In this document: one piece after another, positions 1-5,698 of the stretch | Layout of the letters: every line of letters begins with the position of its first letter | How positions within the stretch are numbered: the first letter of the stretch is position 1 | DNA from: an uncultured Labedella sp. | GTDB taxonomy: Bacteria > Actinomycetota > Actinomycetes > Actinomycetales > Microbacteriaceae | Length of the DNA stretch: 5,698 nucleotides | NCBI GenBank assembly: GCA_934636065.1 | Contig: CAKTZW010000152.1 | Span: 1-5,698, forward strand | Reading direction: 5' to 3' | Made by a program: the position numbers and the translations under genes | The notes under the pieces: model-generated | The model's input: only the letters and a program-made list of their open reading frames with translations | Databases searched by the model: none | What the model was told of the DNA's origin: nothing

Positions 1-703
1 AGCGACCCGCGAAGCCGCTGCTCGCGAGCTCGCCCTCGAGCACGTCGAGGTAGCCGCGGACGATCGGCTTGATGTACGCGTCGAGCACGGTCGTGCTCGT
101 GCGCTCGTACTCGCGGTACTCGCGGGCGAGCTCGTGCGAGAGTGTCACGTCGACGTCGGGCGCCTCCTCGCGGAGGATCTCCCGCATGCGCGACTCGTGC
201 GCGGAGTTCGCGTAGGAGTGCAGGAACGCGACGGCGACGGAGGCGTACCCGTCCTCGGCCACGAGTCGCGCGACGCGACGCGCGTCCTCCTCGTCGAGCG
301 GCGTCGCGACGGTCCCGTCGAAGTAGCTGCGCTCGATCACCTCGAAGGTGTCGGCGCGCTCGACGAGCGCGGCGGGCTTGCGGTAGCGGATGTCGTACAT
401 CTCGGCGCGGTCGGTGCGGCCGAGCAGGTAGACGTCGCGGAAGCCCGCCGTCGAGATGATCGCGGTCCGTGCACCGGTGCGCGTGAGGAGGGCGTTGAGG
501 CCGAGGGTGGTGCCGTGGTTGAACATCACGATGTCCTCCATCGCGGCCTCGGCCTTCGCGAAGCCGTCGAGCACACCCTCCGTCGGGGCCGACGGCGTGG
601 TCGGGACCTTCTCGAAGCGCAGTTCGCCGGTGGCGGGGGTGAGCTTGACGACGTCGGTGAACGTGCCGCCGACGTCGATCGCGACGCGGACTCTTTCTGA
701 CAT
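1..703 (-). CDS. hyuA: Hydantoinase/oxoprolinase A-subunit family protein, N-terminal part (runs off left edge)
   Basis: This reads as the first 234 residues of a HyuA/N-methylhydantoinase-A family protein, whose members are usually about 680-700 residues and use ATP to open cyclic amides such as hydantoins or 5-oxoproline. Some relatives are subunits of acetone or acetophenone carboxylases. The ASKHA-type phosphate loop DVGGTFTDVV is at residues 10-19, HGTT at 63-66, TAGFRD at 85-90, and the family hallmark YERTSTTVLDAYIKP at 189-203, near the boundary between the N-terminal domain and the core. The ATG at 703 is well supported: AAAGGA (710-715) lies 6 bases upstream and the phosphate loop starts 9 residues in. 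It follows the permease stop by 33 bases, so it is most likely co-transcribed with the ABC importer. The C-terminal domain and any HyuB partner would lie beyond the window. Family assignment is firm. The exact substrate cannot be read from this part. Confidence 0.93.
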   Translation of the reverse strand, partial: MSERVRVAIDVGGTFTDVVKLTPATGELRFEKVPTTPSAPTEGVLDGFAKAEAAMEDIVMFNHGTTLGLNALLTRTGARTAIISTAGFRDVYLLGRTDRAEMYDIRYRKPAALVERADTFEVIERSYFDGTVATPLDEEDARRVARLVAEDGYASVAVAFLHSYANSAHESRMREILREEAPDVDVTLSHELAREYREYERTSTTVLDAYIKPIVRGYLDVLEGELASSGFAGR

Positions 704-709
704 GGGTGG

Positions 710-715
710 TCCTTT
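710..715 (-). promoter_or_regulatory. Shine-Dalgarno site of hyuA
   Basis: On the minus strand AAAGGA stands 6 bases before the ATG at 703 and fixes that start. It is also the 3' arm of a tiny potential hairpin, TCCT-CGAA-AGGA (minus strand, covering 710-721), which could partly mask the site. A four-pair stem is too weak to claim regulation from sequence alone. Confidence 0.6.
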
Positions 716-736
716 CGAGGAGGGAGGGGTCGCGGC

Positions 737-1710
737 TCAGCGGCGCTTGACGCCGGCGGCGGCGAGGCCGACGGCCGCGAGGATGATGGCGCCCGTCACG
801 AGGTCCTTGATCTGCGGGTTGAACCCGAGGATGTCGAACCCGTTGCCGATGAGCGCGATGAGGAAGACTCCGGCGACGGAGCGCCACACGGCTCCGACGC
901 CGCCGTAGATGCTCGTGCCGCCGAGGATGATCGCGGCGATCGCGTCGAACTCGAGCCCGGCGCCCGCTTGCGGCTGGCCGGACGCGATCCGCGAGACGCC
1001 GATCGCGGCGGCCATCCCGGCCGCGAGCCCGCTCAGCGCGAACACCATGACGCGCGTGCGGTCCACCCGCACCCCCGAGAGGTGCGCGGCGTCCGGGTTG
1101 CCGCCCACGGCGAAGACGTGCCGACCGAACACGGTGCCCTTGAGGAGGAACCACATGAGCGTGACGAACGCGATGAGGATGATGACGGTGTAGAAGATCC
1201 CGCCGACGCGACCGCGGCCGAGCTCCGAGAACCCGTCGAGGGTCACCTGGATGAGCGAGCCGCCCGTGATGAGCACGGCGATGGCCTTGAAGATGAGGCT
1301 CGAGGCGAGGGTCGCGAGGAACGAGTGCACGCGCAGGACGGTGACGGCGAGACCGTTGAAGATGCCGAGCGCGAGTCCGATGACGGGAGGGGCGAGCAGG
1401 CCGAGCACGACGTTGCCCGTGGCCATCGCGATCCACGCCGCACCGACGCTCCCGACCGCGTAGATGGCCGCCGTCGAGAGGTCGAAGGACCCCGAGATGA
1501 TCACGAAGGTGCCCGCGACGGCGATGAGCGCGAGGGGCGTGTTCTGGTTGATGATGTTGACGATGTTCGCGAACGTGAAGAACGACGGCGTCGCGATCGC
1601 GAGCACGATGAGGAGCGCGGCGAGCAGGATGAGCACGGCGTAGTCGCGCAGGAAGGCGAGTGTCGTGGCCGGCGTGATCCGCGGCCCGGCCGGTCGGACG
1701 GTGGTGCTGG

Positions 1711-1714
<4 letters not shown>
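737..1714 (-). CDS. CUT2-type (ribose/xylose family) ABC transporter permease
   Basis: A 325-residue integral membrane protein of the BPD_transp_2 family (RbsC/XylH/YtfT type), the usual length for the group. A short cytoplasmic N-terminus precedes a hydrophobic helix at about 25-46, and further hydrophobic stretches (about 60-75, 82-98, 101-125, 131-150, 172-192, 223-240, 257-270, 277-290, 305-320) fit the 8-10 helices of this family. SGSFDLSTAAIY at 74-85 corresponds to the conserved GGIDLSVG loop. GRHVFAVGGN at 197-206 followed by LSG at 212-214 matches the cytoplasmic loop that contacts the ATPase. The ATG at 1714 shares bases with the ATPase TGA (4-base overlap), implying translational coupling, and GGAG lies 7 bases upstream inside the ATPase gene. 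The reading frame stays open far upstream, but that part is the shadow of the ATPase gene. A single permease gene suggests a homodimer in the membrane. Confidence 0.95.
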
Positions 1715-3231
<1,517 letters not shown>

Positions 3232-3270
3232 GGGATCCGATCCGTGCTGTGGCGAGGGAGGGGAGGCGGT

Positions 3271-4311
3271 CTAGCCCTCCCACTCCCCGACGTAGTCGGG
3301 CGTCTCGTCGAGCGTCTCCTTGGTGGCGTACGGCTCGACCTCGCCGACCTCGTCCGCGTTCACCCAGCTCTCGACGTCTCCGCCGGTGAGCTGGTTGTAG
3401 AGCTGCTCCATCGCGGCGGCGCCCATCGAGACGGGGAAGTTGATGTAGTCGGCCTTCCAGATGCCGTCGCGCACGTTCTGGATCGACTCGGTCGTCCCGC
3501 CGCCACCGGTGAGGTAGACGCTCGCGGGGTCGATGCCGGCGTCCTCGAGCGCGATCTGGGCACCCTTGGTCTGCTGGTCGGCGTTCGACAGGATGACGTT
3601 CACGTCGGGCGTCGACTGGAGGACGTTCGTGATCGTCGTCGCGGACTGGTCGGGGTCGTAGTTGCCCTCGACCGTCGTGACGATCTCGATGTTGTCCTCG
3701 GCCTCGAGCACCTCGCGGTAGGAGGCCTCGCGCGTCACGTCGAGGGGAGCGTTGAGCTGACCGACGAGCAGGACGACCTTGCAGGGGTCGATGTCGGCGC
3801 AGTAGCTCACGACGTCCTCCGCCTGCTTGGCGGCGGCCTCTCCGGCCGGGACCGCCACGGTGGAGACGACGCCCTCGACCTGCGGCTCCATCTCCTCGAT
3901 GTCGGGGCCGATCGGGTTGAGCACCGTCGTGACGGGGATGCCGTTGCCGAGCGGGAAGGCCGCGGCGAGCGCGGGTCCGTCGAACGGCACCACGACGACG
4001 CCGTCGTACTTGTCGCCGACTCCCGCCGTCTCCATCTGGCTCAACTGGGTGTCGGCGTTGAACTGCCCGTCGAGGAGGGTGATGTTGATGTCGGCGTCGA
4101 GTTCCTCGGCCATCTCCTGGACGCCCTTGCCGACGGCCTGGTTGTAGCCGTTCTGGCTCGAGGACAGCAGGACGGCGATCTCGTAGCCGTCCTCCGAGCC
4201 GGAGCCGGCGTTGCCGCCGTCACCCGCGCACGCGGTGAGCGCCGAGGCGCCGAGCAGCAGGACGGACGCGGTGACGGGGAGCCGCCACGAGCGAAGCTTC
4301 GATTGGTGCAA
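3271..4311 (-). CDS. CUT2-type ABC transporter substrate-binding lipoprotein
   Basis: This is the solute receptor of the importer, a Peripla_BP_4 (ribose-binding-like) protein held on the outer face of the membrane by a lipid anchor. I place the start at TTG 4311, giving 346 residues, because GGAGG (minus strand, 4320-4324) sits 8 bases upstream. The alternative GTG at 4326 has no ribosome site and directly follows an in-frame TAA. From the TTG, a basic n-region (KLRSWR) and hydrophobic core end in the lipobox LTAC with Cys28 as lipidation site, followed by a Gly/Ser/Asp-rich linker. The mature part starts YEIAVLLSSSQNGYNQAV, a typical first strand and helix. A hinge-like ILSNADQQTKGAQIAL lies near residues 230-245. 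Cys171 and Cys177 (CADIDPC) could form a disulfide, plausible outside the cell. The first gene of the transport operon, it would be made in excess of ATPase and permease. The ligand is unknown. Confidence 0.93.
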   Translation of the reverse strand: MHQSKLRSWRLPVTASVLLLGASALTACAGDGGNAGSGSEDGYEIAVLLSSSQNGYNQAVGKGVQEMAEELDADINITLLDGQFNADTQLSQMETAGVGDKYDGVVVVPFDGPALAAAFPLGNGIPVTTVLNPIGPDIEEMEPQVEGVVSTVAVPAGEAAAKQAEDVVSYCADIDPCKVVLLVGQLNAPLDVTREASYREVLEAEDNIEIVTTVEGNYDPDQSATTITNVLQSTPDVNVILSNADQQTKGAQIALEDAGIDPASVYLTGGGGTTESIQNVRDGIWKADYINFPVSMGAAAMEQLYNQLTGGDVESWVNADEVGEVEPYATKETLDETPDYVGEWEG

Positions 4312-4319
4312 CTGTGCTA

Positions 4320-4324
4320 CCTCC
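4320..4324 (-). promoter_or_regulatory. Strong Shine-Dalgarno site deciding the TTG start of the binding-protein gene
   Basis: GGAGG (within TGGAGGT on the minus strand) is the best anti-16S match among the transport operon starts and lies 8 bases from TTG 4311. The competing upstream GTG at 4326 overlaps this ribosome site itself, so it cannot use it. This moves the N-terminus five residues inward and leaves a normal lipoprotein signal peptide. Confidence 0.7.
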
Positions 4325-4376
4325 ACTTATGTCGTCAGCGGGACGCCGGGATGAGTCTCGCCGTGGTGCTTGTCCA

Positions 4377-4422
4377 GTAATATGTCACACTTCGCATTAC
4401 AGCGGTTTATCTCTTATGTAAC
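4377..4422 (-). promoter_or_regulatory. AT-rich putative promoter/operator region of the transport-hyuA operon
   Basis: This lies in the gap before the binding-protein gene and is strikingly AT-rich for the window (25 G+C in 60 bases over 4376-4435). On the minus strand TGTAAT (4396-4401) matches 5 of 6 positions of a sigma-A -10 box. GTTACA (4417-4422) matches 4 of 6 of a -35 box, but the 15-base spacer is short. The same bases form inverted half-sites: GTAAT at 4377-4381 with ATTAC at 4396-4400, and TTACA at 4397-4401 with TGTAA at 4417-4421, spaced by about two helical turns. Such an arrangement could bind a dimeric repressor over the promoter. No regulator gene is in the window, so the family is unknown. 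The promoter boxes themselves are weak. Confidence 0.4.
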
Positions 4423-4445
4423 GGACGCATTTCGGATCGTCCCTC

Positions 4446-4480
4446 CCGGGCGCGACGGCACCACGGCCAGTGCGCGCCGG
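4446..4480 (-). terminator. GC-rich hairpin after the small monooxygenase-like gene, possible terminator
   Basis: An 8-pair stem with one bulged base can form between 4446-4454 and 4473-4480 (CGCG core pairing with CGCG, flanked by GC pairs), with a loop of 18 bases. It begins about 18 bases after the stop codon at 4499 and lies before the AT-rich control region. No run of U follows, which is common for hairpins in high-GC actinobacteria but leaves the terminator role uncertain. It would insulate the transport operon from the upstream genes. Confidence 0.35.
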
Positions 4481-4498
4481 CGAGACCCTCGATCCGGA

Positions 4499-4804
4499 CT
4501 ACTTCGTGACGGCGTGGTCCACGGCGTAGAGCCGGGCGGAGCCCACCTCGACCCCGTCGAGGATCGCCACGAGGCGATCGTTCCGGCGGTTCGGGTGGTC
4601 GAGCCACTCCTGGTACGCCTCGGGGTCCGGCCACAGGGCGGTCACGACCATCTCCCCGGACCCGTCGGTCGCGACGGAGATCTCCGACGCGACGGCCCGT
4701 GACTGATCGAGCGAGTACTGCAGGATGTCCGCGTCGCGGTACACCTCGAGCACCTCGGCGACCCGTTCGGGCGCCGGCCGCAGGGACAGGATGCTCCGGA
4801 TCAC
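4499..4804 (-). CDS. Antibiotic biosynthesis monooxygenase-like (dimeric alpha/beta barrel) small protein
   Basis: A 101-residue protein with the ferredoxin-like layout of the ABM/YgiN superfamily. It opens with strand IRSILSLRP, then a helix APERVAEVLEVYRDA, strands around EISVATDG and EMVVTALWPD, and a helix PEAYQEWLDHPNRRND (61-76). The ALWPDPEAYQEWLDHP segment, with Trp58 and Trp67, is the recognisable family signature. Members act as small cofactor-less oxygenases, haem-degrading enzymes, or non-catalytic dimeric barrels, and nothing here tells which. Start: the GTG at 4804 overlaps the preceding aldehyde dehydrogenase TGA as GTGA, with a G-rich GGGGGA about 6 bases upstream. There is no ATG before the core folds, and the reading frame upstream of 4804 is a shadow of the dehydrogenase. 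The coupling suggests a joint job in the same catabolic route. This is context only. Confidence 0.75.
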   Translation of the reverse strand: MIRSILSLRPAPERVAEVLEVYRDADILQYSLDQSRAVASEISVATDGSGEMVVTALWPDPEAYQEWLDHPNRRNDRLVAILDGVEVGSARLYAVDHAVTK

Positions 4805-5406
4805 GCTCGGTCCCCCGCCGTCGCGCCATCGAGGCTCCCCCACGTGGGCGACTCGCCGGCGGGCGAGCGATGCTGCGGGACGCCCCACGGGTTGTCGTCC
4901 CGGAGGGGCGGCGGCAGGATCGCCTGCGGCGCGTTCTGGTACGTCACGGGGCGGAGGAACCGGGAGATCGCCGCGGTGCCGACCGACGTGCCGCCACCGC
5001 CGACCGTCGCCGGGAAGGGGCCGCCGTGCGTCATCGCCGGCGTCACCGCCACGCCCGTCGGCCAGCCGTTGACGATCACGCGACCGGAGTGCGCCGCGAT
5101 CGCCTGGGCGAGCTCCGTGTAGCCCTCCGGGTCCTCGTCCTGGGAGGTCTGGATCGTGCCGGTGAGGTTGCCGGGGAAGAACTCCTCGACCAGAGCGGGC
5201 AGCTCGGCCGGGTCGTCGTAGTCGACGACGACGGAGAGCGGCCCGAAGGCCTCGTCCAGGACGCGCTCGCGCTCGCGCCGGAGCGTCGCGACGTCGGTGC
5301 GCGCGAAGGTGGGCGTCGCCCAGACGCCGTCGTCCGCGTCGCGCACATCGCCGGCCGCGACGGGCAGGACGATCCCACCACCATCCGGCTGACCGGCGTG
5401 TACCAC
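4801..5406 (-). CDS. Aldehyde dehydrogenase, alpha-ketoglutarate-semialdehyde type, C-terminal fragment (5' truncated)
   Basis: Only the C-terminal part of a roughly 500-residue NAD(P)-dependent aldehyde dehydrogenase is present. The coordinates begin at the first usable GTG, but similarity seems to continue in frame to about 5436 (VSAVDPAAEQIVV), so this GTG is not the native start. From it, WATPTFARTD is at 29-38, the cofactor-side motif EAFGP at 52-56, and the segment VNGWPTGVAV through HGGPFPAT at 112-134. TSVGTAAISRFLRPVTYQN (140-158) then LRDDNPWG near 168-175 are characteristic of 2,5-dioxovalerate dehydrogenases, which oxidise alpha-ketoglutarate semialdehyde in sugar-acid and hydroxyproline breakdown. 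The N-terminal ~300 residues with most of the Rossmann fold and the catalytic Cys are absent, so the product as it stands cannot be an enzyme. The upstream sequence belongs to an unrelated gene. The stop overlaps the next start by 4 bases. Could equally be recorded as a pseudogene or an assembly-truncated gene. Confidence 0.8.
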   Translation of the reverse strand: MVHAGQPDGGGIVLPVAAGDVRDADDGVWATPTFARTDVATLRRERERVLDEAFGPLSVVVDYDDPAELPALVEEFFPGNLTGTIQTSQDEDPEGYTELAQAIAAHSGRVIVNGWPTGVAVTPAMTHGGPFPATVGGGGTSVGTAAISRFLRPVTYQNAPQAILPPPLRDDNPWGVPQHRSPAGESPTWGSLDGATAGDRA

Positions 5407-5437
5407 AATCTGCTCCGCCGCTGGGTCGACTGCTGAA

Positions 5438-5455
5438 ACCCTCCCGAGGGAAGGT
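5438..5455 (-). terminator. Hairpin terminator candidate after the glutamate dehydrogenase-like gene
   Basis: On the minus strand ACCTTCC, loop CTCG, GGAGGGT forms a seven-pair stem (one G-U pair) closed by a tetraloop, followed by TT. It begins 7 bases after the stop codon ending at 5463. The position and compact stem fit an intrinsic terminator with a short U-tail. It sits directly against the start of the recognisable aldehyde dehydrogenase sequence, so it also marks the left limit of the glutamate dehydrogenase-side DNA. Confidence 0.5.
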
Positions 5456-5462
5456 ATCAGTG

Positions 5463-5698
5463 TCAGCGGGCGAGCAGGGCCCGCGCGTGATTGCCGATCT
5501 GGGCGAGCATCGGCGAGGTCGGCGCTGCCGCCGCGCGGGCGCGGGCGACCAGGCTGCGGAACTGATCGACCTGCTCGCCATGCGCTGCGACCCAGTCATC
5601 GACGGCGGCGAGCGGATCCCTGCCGCCCGAGCGTGCCAGGAAGTCGAGCCGAAGCTGCTCGAAATCGCGGGCGAGACCGGCGGTGAGCAGCCGCTCCC
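5463..5698 (-). CDS. C-terminal end of a sphingomonad-type NAD-glutamate dehydrogenase (partial, runs off right edge)
   Basis: An open frame without a start enters from the right edge and ends at TGA (5463-5465), giving 77 residues. It reads RLLTAGLARDFEQLRLDFL, a Gly-rich turn, DPLAAVDDWVAAHGEQVDQF, RSLVARARAAAAP and finally PTSPMLAQIGNHARALLAR. From memory of the family, this helical tail with a final MLAQI..(Q/H)AR.LL.R is typical of the C-terminus of the very large (about 1,500-1,600 residue) NAD-dependent glutamate dehydrogenases of Sphingomonadales, which deaminate glutamate to 2-oxoglutarate. No catalytic residue lies in this part, so the call rests on tail similarity alone. Codon use (several GAT, AAT, CAT, GCA) is looser than in the transport genes. 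The gene has its own terminator-like hairpin and no functional link to the next gene is evident. It may derive from a different organism. Confidence 0.55.
   Translation of the reverse strand, partial: ERLLTAGLARDFEQLRLDFLARSGGRDPLAAVDDWVAAHGEQVDQFRSLVARARAAAAPTSPMLAQIGNHARALLAR

Noticed and set aside
134..700. Plus-strand frame of 188 codons opposite hyuA
   Set aside because: The opposite strand encodes clear HyuA motifs (DVGGTFTD, HGTT, ERTSTTVLDAY). The plus-strand product has no motif and no ribosome site.
4383..4388. GTGACA on the minus strand as a -35 box (5 of 6 matches)
   Set aside because: At 16-18 bases downstream the sequence is GC-rich (around 4359-4366) with nothing like a -10 box.
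4383..4401. CRP/GlxR-type site suggested by TGTGA on the minus strand
   Set aside because: The second half-site (TCACA at the proper spacing) is missing, so the palindrome is not there.
4699..5436. Plus-strand frame of 245 codons opposite the dehydrogenase
   Set aside because: No recognisable domain, Arg-rich, and fully antisense to a recognised dehydrogenase C-terminus.
4805..5599. Upstream part of the frame containing the small ABM-like gene
   Set aside because: This section is Arg/Gly-rich and overlaps the aldehyde dehydrogenase in another frame, and the ABM fold begins exactly at the GTG at 4804.
5460..5698. Mobile-element boundary (insertion-sequence end or att site) explaining the truncated dehydrogenase
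   Set aside because: I found no terminal inverted repeat, target duplication, tRNA end or transposase/integrase coding sequence near the junction.

Overview
The window is GC-rich DNA. Most of it (1 to about 5435) looks like a high-GC actinobacterium, probably of the Microbacteriaceae type: codons mostly end in G or C (GAG, GTC, CTC, ATC), the lipoprotein has an actinobacterial-style signal peptide, and genes are packed tightly with 4-base overlaps. All genes that can be supported lie on the minus strand, so biological order runs from high to low coordinates. The last ~240 bases look different and resemble the tail of an alphaproteobacterial (sphingomonad) gene. No tRNA, rRNA, CRISPR array, insertion sequence or integrase is visible.

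Right end (5698 to 4499). First comes the C-terminal 77 codons of what I read as a sphingomonad-type NAD-glutamate dehydrogenase, followed by a terminator-like hairpin. Immediately after it is a decapitated aldehyde dehydrogenase: only its C-terminal ~200 residues are present, of the alpha-ketoglutarate-semialdehyde (2,5-dioxovalerate) dehydrogenase type. This is coupled by a GTGA overlap to a 101-residue antibiotic-monooxygenase-like (dimeric alpha/beta barrel) protein. Unrelated genes abut here and the catalytic half of the enzyme is missing, so 5436-5460 is a probable junction, either a recombination point or an assembly chimera.

Middle (4498 to 4312). A 187-base intergenic gap holds a GC-rich hairpin just after the small gene. 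An AT-rich island follows (25 G+C in 60 bases by hand count), with three GTAAT/ATTACA/TGTAAC half-sites about 20 bp apart and a weak promoter match. This is the likely control region of the downstream operon.

Left two thirds (4311 to 1). This is one compact operon: a lipoprotein substrate-binding protein, a double-NBD ATPase, an ATG/TGA-overlapping permease, and the N-terminal third of a hydantoinase/oxoprolinase A-subunit protein that runs off the left edge. The three transport genes form a complete CUT2 (ribose/xylose-type) importer. Its co-transcription with a HyuA-family enzyme suggests that the imported compound is a cyclic amide or ureide, or another HyuA-family substrate, rather than an ordinary sugar. 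That substrate assignment is inference. Nothing in the window is a clearly new system. The most notable points are the transporter-hydantoinase pairing, the asymmetric ATPase motifs, the operator-like half-sites, and the chimeric right end.
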